From contig NZ_BOOB01000009.1 of the NCBI RefSeq assembly GCF_016863015.1, forward strand, positions 186,001-250,000: a stretch of 64,000 nt of DNA, read 5' to 3'. Positions 1-7,984 of the stretch are shown here, one piece after another; the first letter of the stretch is position 1; every line of letters begins with the position of its first letter. The notes below the pieces were generated by a model that saw nothing but the letters and a program-made list of their open reading frames with translations, did no database searches and had not been told where the DNA came from. Origin of the DNA: Microbispora amethystogenes (GTDB lineage Bacteria > Actinomycetota > Actinomycetes > Streptosporangiales > Streptosporangiaceae). A program made the position numbers and the translations under genes.

Positions 1-26
1 TGAAAGAGGCATTTACGGGGAAAGTT

Positions 27-45
27 GACTCGGCACCACCGAGTC
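27..45. repeat. Short hairpin upstream of egtA
   Basis: Perfect 7-bp inverted repeat (GACTCGG / CCGAGTC) with a 5-base loop. It could terminate transcription of a gene lying left of the window or lie in the egt leader. No T-run follows it, so its role is uncertain. Confidence 0.45.
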
Positions 46-70
46 GTGTGAGGCGGGTCGTGTGAGGCGA
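43..70 (+). repeat. 14-bp tandem duplication before egtA
   Basis: Two adjacent copies of GTCGTGTGAGGCG(G/A). The second copy runs directly into the G-rich ribosome-binding stretch of egtA and creates an in-frame GTG at 62, an alternative but less likely start. Confidence 0.6.
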
Positions 71-79
71 GGGGGGCGG

Positions 80-1216
80 ATGACCGACGTGCAGGGGTAC
101 GCTCGGGACTGCTTCCGCGGAGCCACGTCGAGCCGGTTGGGCGTCGAGCTGGAGTTCCTGGTGTTCGACGCGATGGACCGGGCGAGGCCGGTCCCCGTCG
201 CCAGGATCGAGGACGCGCTCCCGCCGCTCCCGGGTGGCAGCAAGGTGACCTTCGAGCCGGGCGGTCAGCTCGAACTGTCGGCCCCGCCCGACGTCCTGCC
301 CGCCGCGATCACCCAGCTCACCGCCGACGTCGAGGCCGTACGGCTCGCGCTCGCCCGGGCCGGGCTGCGGCTGGGCAACCGCGGCCTCGACGTGCTCCGC
401 CCGCCCGTCCGGCAGCTGACCGAGCCGAGGTACGAGGCGATGGCCGCCTTCCTGGGCCGCCCGCACGGACCGGCGATGATGTGCTCGACGGCCTCGATCC
501 AGGTCAACCTCGACTTCGGCGACGATCCGCGGGCTCGCTGGGAACGCGCCCACGTGCTCGGCCCGGTGCTCGTGGCCGCCTTCGCCAACTCGCCTGCCGG
601 TGGGTGGGCCTCCGGGCGCCAGGCGGTGTGGAGCCGTCTCGATCCGACCAGGACCGCTCCCGTCGCACAACGCCTGGACGGCGGCGGCGACCCGGCGGAC
701 GACTGGGCGCGCTACCTCCTCGACGCGCGTCTCATGATGGTCCGGGAGGGCGACGCCTGCCGGCCCGTCCTCGACGGCTCGCCGTTCCGCGACTTCGCCC
801 GGGTGGCCGGGCGGCCGGCGGGTGAGGCCGACATCGCCTATCACGCCACCACGCTCTTCCCGCCGGTGCGTCCCCGCGGCTGGCTGGAGGTGCGCTACCT
901 CGACGCGCAGGGGCCCGCCGGATGGCCCGTGTGCGCGGCCATCGTCCACGCGCTCGTGACCGACGACCAGGCCGCGGCGACCGCCCTGGAGGCCGCCCGG
1001 CCGCTCGCCGGCCGCTGGACCGACGCCGCCCGCCTCGGGCTCACGGACTCCGCCCTGCGCCGCTGCGCCTCCGTCTGCTTCCGCGCCGCCGCCGAGGCGC
1101 TACCCCGGCTCGGGGCCGGGCCCCGGCTGGTCGCCCGGGTCCGCGCGTTCGCCTCCCGGCACATCGAATCCGGCCGCCCGCCGGCCGCCGACCGGATGGA
1201 GGAGATGTTCGCGTGA
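80..1216 (+). CDS. egtA: Glutamate-cysteine ligase EgtA
   Basis: First enzyme of actinobacterial ergothioneine synthesis; it makes gamma-glutamylcysteine, the thiol donor for EgtB. The N-terminal LGVELEFLVFD stretch matches the acidic metal/ATP-binding strand of the glutamate-cysteine ligase superfamily, and the length of about 378 residues is normal for EgtA. I chose the ATG at 80 because it is preceded by the strong GAGGGGGGC ribosome site; a GTG six codons upstream is possible. The stop overlaps the egtB GTG, so translation is coupled. The identification rests mainly on its position at the head of an intact egtBCD series. Confidence 0.9.
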   Translation: MTDVQGYARDCFRGATSSRLGVELEFLVFDAMDRARPVPVARIEDALPPLPGGSKVTFEPGGQLELSAPPDVLPAAITQLTADVEAVRLALARAGLRLGNRGLDVLRPPVRQLTEPRYEAMAAFLGRPHGPAMMCSTASIQVNLDFGDDPRARWERAHVLGPVLVAAFANSPAGGWASGRQAVWSRLDPTRTAPVAQRLDGGGDPADDWARYLLDARLMMVREGDACRPVLDGSPFRDFARVAGRPAGEADIAYHATTLFPPVRPRGWLEVRYLDAQGPAGWPVCAAIVHALVTDDQAAATALEAARPLAGRWTDAARLGLTDSALRRCASVCFRAAAEALPRLGAGPRLVARVRAFASRHIESGRPPAADRMEEMFA

Positions 1217-2511
1217 CCGAACTCGACATCGGTATGACCGGTCTGAAGGACAGGATCGCGGCCGAGCTCGCCGCCGTGCGGGAGCGGTCCCTCGCCTACA
1301 CCGACGCCGACGACGACGTGCTGACGCGTCAGCACTCGTCGCTCATGTCGCCGCTGGTCTGGGACCTCGCCCACGTCGGCAACTACGAGGAGCTGTGGGT
1401 GCTCCGGGAGGTCGGCGGCATCGAGCCGCTGCGCCCGGAGATCGACCACCTCTACGACGCGTTCAAGTATCCGCGCGCGAACCGGCCCTCGCTGCCGCTG
1501 CTCACCCCCGCCGAGGCCAGGAAGTACATCTCGGGCGTACGCGGCCGGGTGCTCGACGTCCTCGACCGGCTGGACCCGGCCGACCCCGACCCGCTGCGGG
1601 CCGGCGGCTTCGTCTTCGGGCTGGTCCTGCAGCACGAGCACCAGCACGACGAGACCATGCTGGCCACGCTGCAGCTGTCCCGGCGGCCGGGGCTGGTGCG
1701 CGACGGCGAGCTGCCGCCCGGCGGCGCTCCGGCCGCCGATCCCGAGGTCCACATCCCCGCCGGGATCTTCAGCATGGGCACGGACACGGTGGCCTGGGCG
1801 TACGACAACGAACGCCCGGCGCACCGGCGGCACCTGCCGGGCTTCTGGATCGACCGTCATCCTGTCACCTGCGGGGCGTACCTGCGGTTCGTCGAGGACG
1901 GCGGCTACCGCGACCCGCGCTGGTGGCTGCCGCAGGGCTGGGAGTGGGTCGAGCGGACCGGCGTGGACGCCCCGCTGTTCTGGACGAGGGACGGCGACAC
2001 CTGGTGGCGTCTCCGCTTCGGCCGGGAGGAGCCGGTGCCGCCGGACGAGCCGGTCCAGCACGTCTCGTGGTACGAGGCCGACGCGTACGCCCGATGGGCG
2101 GGCAGGCGGCTGCCGACCGAGGCCGAGTGGGAGAAAGCGTGCGGGGGCCGCGAGTATCCCTGGGGCGACGCCGGGCCCGCCGACCTCGCCTACCGGGCGA
2201 ACCTGGGACACCGGGCCGCGCGGCCCGCGCCGGTCGGGGCGTACCCCAAGGGAGCGAGCCCGTACGGCGTCGAACAACTCGTCGGCGACGTCTGGGAGTG
2301 GACGGACTCCTGGTTCCAGCCCTATCCGGGCTTCCGGAGCTTCCCGTACAAGGAGTACAGCGAGGTCTTCTTCGGGGAGACCTACCGGGTGCTGCGCGGC
2401 GGCTCGTGGGCCACCCATCCCTCGGCGGTGCGGACGACCTTCCGCAACTGGGACCTCCCGATCCGCAGGCAGATCTTCGCCGGGTTCCGCTGCGCGCGAT
2501 CCGAGGACTAA
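1213..2511 (+). CDS. egtB: Ergothioneine sulfoxide synthase EgtB
   Basis: Non-haem iron enzyme that joins gamma-glutamylcysteine to hercynine using oxygen. The N-terminal half is a DinB-like helical domain with the iron ligands His54, His141 and His145; the last two lie in the motif QHEHQHDETML. The C-terminal half is a formylglycine-generating-enzyme/sulfatase-modifying fold, with PAGIFSMGTD, LPTEAEWEKA and VLRGGSW-type motifs ending in FRNWDLP and GFRCAR. About 432 residues, the usual size. The GTG start overlaps the egtA stop by 4 bases; the same frame is open further upstream inside egtA, but that extension has no family resemblance. Confidence 0.96.
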   Translation: MTELDIGMTGLKDRIAAELAAVRERSLAYTDADDDVLTRQHSSLMSPLVWDLAHVGNYEELWVLREVGGIEPLRPEIDHLYDAFKYPRANRPSLPLLTPAEARKYISGVRGRVLDVLDRLDPADPDPLRAGGFVFGLVLQHEHQHDETMLATLQLSRRPGLVRDGELPPGGAPAADPEVHIPAGIFSMGTDTVAWAYDNERPAHRRHLPGFWIDRHPVTCGAYLRFVEDGGYRDPRWWLPQGWEWVERTGVDAPLFWTRDGDTWWRLRFGREEPVPPDEPVQHVSWYEADAYARWAGRRLPTEAEWEKACGGREYPWGDAGPADLAYRANLGHRAARPAPVGAYPKGASPYGVEQLVGDVWEWTDSWFQPYPGFRSFPYKEYSEVFFGETYRVLRGGSWATHPSAVRTTFRNWDLPIRRQIFAGFRCARSED

Positions 2512-2514
2512 CCG

Positions 2515-3231
2515 GTGTGCCGCCACGCGGCGTGGCTGGGGCCGCCGCGGTCCCTGGCCTCGCTGGTCAGCGACCCCGAGCACGGCCTGCTGCGCCAGTC
2601 GTACGCGCCGCGCCTGCAGAGGTACGGCACCGTGAACGCCGACGGGTTCGGGTTCGGGTGGTACGACGCGGCCCTGCCGGGGCCGGTCCGCTACCGCCGG
2701 GCGGTGCCGATCTGGGCGGACGCCAACATGCCCGGTCTCGCCGCGGCGGCGCGCTCGTCGTGCCTGCTCGCGGCGGTCCGGTCGGCCACGACCGGGATGC
2801 CGGTGGAGGAGACGGCGACCGCGCCGTTCGCCGACGGGCGCTGGCTGCTCAGCCACAACGGCAGGGTCCGGCGGGAGGCGGTCCGGCCCCTCGTGACCGG
2901 CGTGGACGCCGACCCGGAGAGCGCGTGCGACTCGGCGTGGCTCGCCTCGGCGGTGTTCGCCCGCCTCCGCGACGGCGTGCCGCTCGCCGACGCGCTGTCC
3001 CTCGTCGTGTGCGAGGCCGCCGAGGGGGACCGGCACGCACGGCTCAACCTGCTCGTCACCGGCGGCGCGGAGGTGGCGGCCGTCACCTGGGGCGACACCC
3101 TGTTCACCCACCTGGAGGAGGGAGTGCTCGTGTCCAGCGAGCCGCTGGACGACCGGCCCGGATGGCGGGCCGTGCCCGACCGCAGCCTGCTGCTCGCCTC
3201 CCCCGACGGCGTGGCGGTGACACCCATCTGA
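2515..3231 (+). CDS. egtC: Gamma-glutamyl hercynylcysteine sulfoxide amidohydrolase EgtC
   Basis: Class II (Ntn-type) glutamine-amidotransferase fold enzyme that removes the glutamyl group from the EgtB product. The protein begins V-C-R-H, so processing of the initiator exposes Cys as the N-terminal nucleophile. NADGFGFGWY and the later SHNGRV segment are hallmark substrate-binding strands. The GTG start is fixed by the catalytic Cys at position 2 and lies 3 bases after the egtB stop. 238 residues, as expected. Confidence 0.95.
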   Translation: MCRHAAWLGPPRSLASLVSDPEHGLLRQSYAPRLQRYGTVNADGFGFGWYDAALPGPVRYRRAVPIWADANMPGLAAAARSSCLLAAVRSATTGMPVEETATAPFADGRWLLSHNGRVRREAVRPLVTGVDADPESACDSAWLASAVFARLRDGVPLADALSLVVCEAAEGDRHARLNLLVTGGAEVAAVTWGDTLFTHLEEGVLVSSEPLDDRPGWRAVPDRSLLLASPDGVAVTPI

Positions 3232-3267
3232 CACCCATCCGACGGCCACCGACTGAGAGGGGACCTC

Positions 3268-4257
3268 ATGAGCATGATCGATCACCTCGGCGGCGACTAC
3301 CTGCGCCAGGCTCTGGAGTGCGACGTGCGCGCCGGGTTCACCTCCACACCCAAGTGGCTGCCGCCCAAGTGGTTCTACGACGCGGCCGGCAGCGAGCTGT
3401 TCGCCCGGATCACCCGGCTGGCCGAGTACTACCCCACCCGGTGCGAGCTGGAGATCCTGCGCCGCCGGGCCGTCGACGTCGCGGCGCTCAGCCGCGCCGA
3501 CACGCTCGTCGAACTGGGCTCGGGCACCAGCGAGAAGACCGTGCTCCTGCTCGACGCGCTGGCCGCCGCCGGGACGCTCCGGGCCTACGTCCCGGTCGAC
3601 GTGGACGCCGTCACGCTGGAGGCCGCGGCGGAGCGGCTCGCCGTACGCTATCGCGGCCTGGACGTGCGGCCGGTGCGCGCCGACTTCGAGCGGCACCTCG
3701 CCCTGCTGCCGAGGACGGGCAGGCGGCTGGTCGCGTTCCTCGGCGGCACGATCGGCAACCTCACGCCCGCCGCCCGGGAGGTGTTCCTCAAGGAACTGCG
3801 CGCCACGATGCGGCCGGGGGACACCCTGCTCCTCGGCGCCGACCTGGTGAAGGACCCCGCCCGGCTGGTCGCGGCGTACGACGACCCGCGGGGCGTCACG
3901 GCCGCGTTCAACCGCAACGTGCTCCGCGTGATCAACAGGGAGCTGGACGCCGCCTTCGAGCCGGAGGCGTTCGATCACGTCGCGCTCTACGACGAGGACG
4001 AGGAGTGGATCGAGATGCGGCTGCGGGCGGCCCGGCCGATGGAGGTCCCGATCAGGGCGCTCGGCCTGACGGCCGCCTTCGGCGCGGGGGAGGAGCTGCG
4101 TACGGAGATCAGCGCCAAGTTCCGCAGGGAGGGCCTGCTCGGCGAGCTGTCCCGGGCCGGCTTCGCGGTCGCCCGCTGGTACACCGACAGCGGAGGCGAC
4201 TTCGCGCTGACCCTCGCCGCCGTACCCGCCGTCACCGGGCCGGGCGTCAGCGGGTGA
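3268..4257 (+). CDS. egtD: L-histidine N-alpha-methyltransferase EgtD
   Basis: SAM-dependent enzyme that trimethylates histidine to hercynine. The DUF2260/EgtD-type N-terminus (KWLPPKWFYDAAGSELF), the SAM-binding loop ELGSGTSEKT and the FLGGTIGNLTP motif are all intact. The ATG follows GAGAGGGG at a good distance, about 36 bases after egtC, closing the operon. No egtE-like PLP lyase follows; that step is commonly encoded elsewhere or done by another enzyme. The 3' end overlaps the convergent kinase gene by 11 bases. Confidence 0.96.
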   Translation: MSMIDHLGGDYLRQALECDVRAGFTSTPKWLPPKWFYDAAGSELFARITRLAEYYPTRCELEILRRRAVDVAALSRADTLVELGSGTSEKTVLLLDALAAAGTLRAYVPVDVDAVTLEAAAERLAVRYRGLDVRPVRADFERHLALLPRTGRRLVAFLGGTIGNLTPAAREVFLKELRATMRPGDTLLLGADLVKDPARLVAAYDDPRGVTAAFNRNVLRVINRELDAAFEPEAFDHVALYDEDEEWIEMRLRAARPMEVPIRALGLTAAFGAGEELRTEISAKFRREGLLGELSRAGFAVARWYTDSGGDFALTLAAVPAVTGPGVSG

Positions 4258-5656
4258 GCTGCCGGGGGCGGGCGGCGGCCGAGGCCCCCGCGGGCAGGGG
4301 GAGGCGCAGGACGAAGCGGGCGCCGCGCGGGGAGTCCTCGACGCGGAGCGTGCCGTGGTGCGCGTCCGCCGTGATGCGGCAGAGGGCGAGGCCCAGCCCG
4401 GTGCCCTTGGGGTCGCGGCGGCGCCCGTCCTTCAGCCGCACGAACGGCTCGAAGACCCGCTCGCGGTCCTCCGGCGCGATGCCGTCGCCGTCGTCGAGCA
4501 CGGTGACGACCGCCTCGTCCCCGGTCCGCTCGACGCTGACCTCCACCTCGCTGTGCGCGTGCCGCTGGGCGTTGATCAGCAGGTTGGTCAGCACGCCGCA
4601 CAGCTGGATCCGGTTGCCGAGGACGGTCACGTCGTCCCTGATCTCGGCGCGCACGGGCACCCCGTCCGTACGGGCGGCCGCCTCCTCTCGCGCGAGCGTC
4701 CCGAGGTCGACCGGCTCGGGCTCGGCCGCCGCGGCCGTGCGGACGCGGGCGACCGTGAGCATCTCGTTGATGATCGCCTGGCAGCGCTCGGTGGTGCGCA
4801 CCGCCGTCCGCAGGGTCTCGTACGGATCGGTCTCGTCTCGGTAGAGAAGGGCCTCCTCCAGCTGCGTCCGCAGGCCGGCCAGCGGGGTCCGCAGCTCGTG
4901 GGAGACCATCGAGGCGAAGTGCCGCTGCTGGCGCACCGAGGAGTCGAGGTGTTCGAGCAGGCCGTTGGAGGCCCGCGCCAGCTCGGCGATCTCGTCGTGG
5001 CCGCGCGGCTGCGGCACCCGCAGGCTGAGGTCGCGCACGGTGATCTCTTCGACCTTCTCGCGGATCTCCCGGACGGGGCGCAGTGTGCGCCCGGCCGAGC
5101 GCCAGCTCGCCCAGGTCCAGCCGGTCGTCATGAGCAACACCCCGATCGCGATGAACAGTTCCAGCCGCCGCGTCGCCAGGAGGGCCGGCTCGGCCTTCCC
5201 GGAGTAGACGGCGTGCGGCTCGCCGTTCCAGAAGAGCCGGGTCTGCACCGGAAGCACCCGTACGGCGGTGACCACGACGCACCAGTCCCCGTTCCGGCAC
5301 TCGATCCGGTACTGCAGGCGGTCCAGGTCGCCGGGCATGGGAGAGGTCAGCGGCGGCCTGCCGGTCGCCCCCCGGCTGGCGGTGATCACCCGGTTGCGGG
5401 AGTCGACGAGCTGCACGAGGTTCTCGTGCGCGGCGGGCGGCGCCGGGATGCCGTCGGGGCCCATCGAGGCGATCCAGTCGGTGGCCACCCGCTGGGTGTC
5501 CATGAACAGGTTCGAGTGGATCCGGTTCCGGACCGCGAGGTCCAGGCCCACCCCGATCACCGTGAGAACCGTGAGGGAGAGGACCGCGCTCATCAGGGCG
5601 ATGCGCGCCTGAATAGAACGCGGGCGTAAAAGGAAAGGCATGCGCCTGCCAGTCAT
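4247..5656 (-). CDS. Orphan two-component sensor histidine kinase
   Basis: Membrane sensor kinase of about 469 residues: TM1 near residues 19-42, an extracytoplasmic sensor of about 110 residues, TM2 (ELFIAIGVLLMTTGWTWASW), a HAMP linker, a HisKA box (SMVSHELRTPLAGLRTQ), an N box (NLLINAQRHA), G1 (DDGDGIAPEDRERVFEPF) and G2 (GTGLGLAL). All catalytic boxes look intact. I chose the ATG at 5656 because GGGGAGGG precedes it; an upstream in-frame start lacks a ribosome site. No response regulator adjoins it. The only same-strand neighbours are the ABC genes upstream, so it may sense the exporter substrate or act with a distant regulator. Confidence 0.88.
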   Translation of the reverse strand: MTGRRMPFLLRPRSIQARIALMSAVLSLTVLTVIGVGLDLAVRNRIHSNLFMDTQRVATDWIASMGPDGIPAPPAAHENLVQLVDSRNRVITASRGATGRPPLTSPMPGDLDRLQYRIECRNGDWCVVVTAVRVLPVQTRLFWNGEPHAVYSGKAEPALLATRRLELFIAIGVLLMTTGWTWASWRSAGRTLRPVREIREKVEEITVRDLSLRVPQPRGHDEIAELARASNGLLEHLDSSVRQQRHFASMVSHELRTPLAGLRTQLEEALLYRDETDPYETLRTAVRTTERCQAIINEMLTVARVRTAAAAEPEPVDLGTLAREEAAARTDGVPVRAEIRDDVTVLGNRIQLCGVLTNLLINAQRHAHSEVEVSVERTGDEAVVTVLDDGDGIAPEDRERVFEPFVRLKDGRRRDPKGTGLGLALCRITADAHHGTLRVEDSPRGARFVLRLPLPAGASAAARPRQLTR

Positions 5657-5760
5657 GGCCCCTCCCCGATTCCCCGTAATGCAATGCGCGTACAAAAAGG
5701 GTATGGGACGTATCCGAGTTCGGACGCCTCAGGACAAAAAGGATCACAAGTCTTACCAGC

Positions 5761-7122
5761 TCAGGGCCGATGCTTGGCCGTCCCTTTACCCACTCCTCGC
5801 GCCGCTTTTCCGGGCCGTGGGAACGGTGGTCGCCGAGGGGAAATCGCGCCGTATGTGAAAAGGGTGGCGGCGCCGGCCGCGAGGACGAGACAGGCGGTCA
5901 CCACCACCGCGACCGCCGGCCAGGGAATGACCAGGGGGACGGCCGCTCCGGCCTTCTGGGACAGCCCGGCGCGCATCCCGAGCAGCGCGGGCACGGCCAC
6001 CGCGAACCCGAGCGTGGTGCCGATCCCGGTGACGAGCACCGCCTCGGCCGCGGTCGCCGCGATCACCTGCCGCCGCGTCGCTCCGGACAGGCGCAGGTCC
6101 TCCCGGGCGGAGGCGCTCGCCACCGCCAGGGCCAGGCCGCCGGCGACCGACGCGACGCCGGTGATCCACCGCAGGCGCGTCATCGGCGTGCCGCCCGCCG
6201 CGTGGTCGCGCAGGGCCTCCAGCGGGCGGACCCGGGCGGCCCGGCCCGAGGCGGACCACGCGCCGAGCAGGCCCGCCGCGATCCCGGCCGCGACCGCGCC
6301 GGCCAGGGGCAGGGGGGTGATGCGCACGTCGAACGACGCGGGCTCGAAGCCCGCCGTGACGAGCACCCCGCCCACGGCCGGCGCGACGGCGGCGCCCAGC
6401 AGGGCCCCGGCCACCGCCGCGACGACGCCCACGGCGAGCGCCTCGCCGTACACGATCAGCCGCACCTGGCGGGGGGTCGCGCCGGCCACCCGCAGCAGGC
6501 CGAACTCCCGGCGGCGCTGGACGACCCGGAACGCGAACGTGGAGGCGACCACGAACACCGACACGAAGCCGCCGAGCAGCGCCATCGCGGTCAGCACCTG
6601 CATGCCGATCCACCGGGTCCGCGCGTCGGCGGCCGGCTCGGCCTCCGCCCTGTCCTCCCCGGCGAGCACCCGCGCCGCGCCGGCCCCGGCGTCGCGCACC
6701 GCACGCCCGGCCGCCGCCCGTATGGCGGAAAGATCGGCTCCTGGTTCGGTGCGCAGCCCGATGACGCGGACCCCGTCCGCGCCGTACGGCCCGGGGGTGC
6801 GGTAGGGGACGACCGCCGCGACGCCGGGCACCGACGCCAGGGCGCGGACCAGCGCCTCCGTCGTTCCGGGAGACCAGGGCGGGTTCTCGGCGAAGTTGTT
6901 CTCCTCCCCGGGCACGCCGGGGCCGCGCACGAGCAGGGGCACGGCGGCGTACCGCGCGGGCACCCGCGGGCCCGCGGACGTCAGCAGCAGCGCGCTCGCG
7001 GTGAGGATCGCGGCGCCGAGGCAGAGCGCGGCGAAGGTGCCCGCGAGGCCGGTCCACCGGCCGCGGAGCAGGGCCAGGCTCAGGGGCCGGTTCAGGGGCC
7101 GGTTGAGGGGACGGCTCAGCAC
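5761..7122 (-). CDS. Shortened FtsX-like ABC transporter permease
   Basis: Membrane subunit partnering the ATPase encoded just upstream. TM1 (residues ~12-38) is followed by a short external segment, one complete FtsX domain of three helices (with REFGLLRVAGATPRQVRLI), then a lone helix and the last two helices of what should be a second FtsX domain (LRLSGATRRQVIAATAAEA). Two-FtsX permeases of this class are usually about 800 residues; this one is about 453, as though the middle were removed in frame near residues 340-345. The GTG start overlaps the ATPase stop by 7 bases. Likely exports or senses a peptide or lipid; the substrate is unknown. Confidence 0.82.
   Translation of the reverse strand: MLSRPLNRPLNRPLSLALLRGRWTGLAGTFAALCLGAAILTASALLLTSAGPRVPARYAAVPLLVRGPGVPGEENNFAENPPWSPGTTEALVRALASVPGVAAVVPYRTPGPYGADGVRVIGLRTEPGADLSAIRAAAGRAVRDAGAGAARVLAGEDRAEAEPAADARTRWIGMQVLTAMALLGGFVSVFVVASTFAFRVVQRRREFGLLRVAGATPRQVRLIVYGEALAVGVVAAVAGALLGAAVAPAVGGVLVTAGFEPASFDVRITPLPLAGAVAAGIAAGLLGAWSASGRAARVRPLEALRDHAAGGTPMTRLRWITGVASVAGGLALAVASASAREDLRLSGATRRQVIAATAAEAVLVTGIGTTLGFAVAVPALLGMRAGLSQKAGAAVPLVIPWPAVAVVVTACLVLAAGAATLFTYGAISPRRPPFPRPGKAARGVGKGTAKHRP
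7082..7117 (-). repeat. Three 12-bp tandem units in the permease start
   Basis: Two near-perfect units and one 10/12 unit encode a repeated R-P-L-N/S peptide (RPLNRPLNRPL) at the cytoplasmic N-terminus of the permease. Replication slippage is the simplest origin. Confidence 0.6.
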
Positions 7123-7874
7123 GTCTCCTCCAGCAGCGCCACACGGGCGGCGATCTCGGTGGCGCTCGACCGGTCCAGCTCCCCGGCGAGCCGCCCGTCG
7201 GCGAGCAGCACGACCCGGTCGCCGTACGCCGCCGCGGCGGGGTCGTGTGTGACCATGACGACGGTCTGCCCGTGGGCGTCCACGAGCGCGCGCAGGAGTT
7301 CCATGACCACGCGGGACGCGGCGCGGTCGAGCGCGCCCGTCGGTTCGTCGGCGAAGAGCACGGCGGGCCGGGTGATCAGCGTGCGGGCGATCGCCACCCG
7401 CTGCCGCTCGCCGCCGGAGAGCTCGGCGGGCCGGTGCCCGGCCCGCCGGTCCAGGCCGACCTCGGCGAGCGCCGCGCGCACCTCGTCCCGTCCGGGACGG
7501 CGCCCGGCCAGGCGGAGGGGGAGCGCCACGTTCTCCTCGGCGGTGAGCGCGTCGACGAGGTTGTGCTCCTGGAACACGAAGCCGACCCGTTCCCGGCGCA
7601 GCAGGGTGAGCGCCTTCTCGCCGAGCGGGCCGAGGTCGACGCCGCCGATCAGGACGGTCCCGTCCGTCGGCCGGTCGAGCCCGGCGGCGCAGTGCAGCAG
7701 CGTCGACTTGCCCGAGCCCGAGGGCCCCATCACGGCCGTGAAGGTCCCCTGGGCGAAGCCGAGGCTCACGCCGTCGAGAGCGGTCACCGCGCCCGGCCCG
7801 GTGCCGTGGACCATGCGGACCGAGTCGAGCAGGACCGCCTGCCCGGTCGTCTGTGTCGTGCCTGTTCGTCTCAT
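7116..7874 (-). CDS. ABC transporter ATP-binding protein (LolD/MacB type)
   Basis: Nucleotide-binding subunit of the FtsX-type transporter. Walker A MGPSGSGKST, Q-loop FVFQEHNLVDALTAEENV, ABC signature LSGGERQRVAIAR, Walker B AVLFADEPTGALD and the H-loop VTHDP are complete, so it should hydrolyse ATP. The EPTGALD form is typical of the LolD/MacB/BceA branch. I chose the ATG at 7874 (MRRTGTT...); further in-frame codons upstream run into the divergent promoter region. It is the first gene of a two-gene unit with the permease, transcribed away from the kinase at 7985. Confidence 0.93.
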   Translation of the reverse strand: MRRTGTTQTTGQAVLLDSVRMVHGTGPGAVTALDGVSLGFAQGTFTAVMGPSGSGKSTLLHCAAGLDRPTDGTVLIGGVDLGPLGEKALTLLRRERVGFVFQEHNLVDALTAEENVALPLRLAGRRPGRDEVRAALAEVGLDRRAGHRPAELSGGERQRVAIARTLITRPAVLFADEPTGALDRAASRVVMELLRALVDAHGQTVVMVTHDPAAAAYGDRVVLLADGRLAGELDRSSATEIAARVALLEETC

Positions 7875-7971
7875 GGAGCCGAGCCAACCGGGAGCGAGCC
7901 CGCGCGGCACTGGCGTTGGGACGAGAACCGGAGGTATCCCCAGCACTACCGACATCGGCGGGCCCGGCGGC

Positions 7972-7977
7972 TAGCGT
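7972..7977 (+). promoter_or_regulatory. Probable -10 box of a leaderless kinase gene
   Basis: TAGCGT lies 7 bases before the GTG of the sensor kinase at 7985, the arrangement typical of actinobacterial leaderless transcripts. No ribosome-binding site is visible there. Confidence 0.5.
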
Positions 7978-7984
7978 CGATGCC

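Noticed and set aside
895..3978. 1027-codon antisense frame across egtABC
   Set aside because: Pro/Arg/Gly-rich product with no domains, opposite to a complete and well-conserved operon; an effect of third-position G/C bias.
4258..5760. An egtE-like PLP lyase gene after egtD
   Set aside because: The next gene is a convergent sensor kinase; no PLP-enzyme motif is present in the window.
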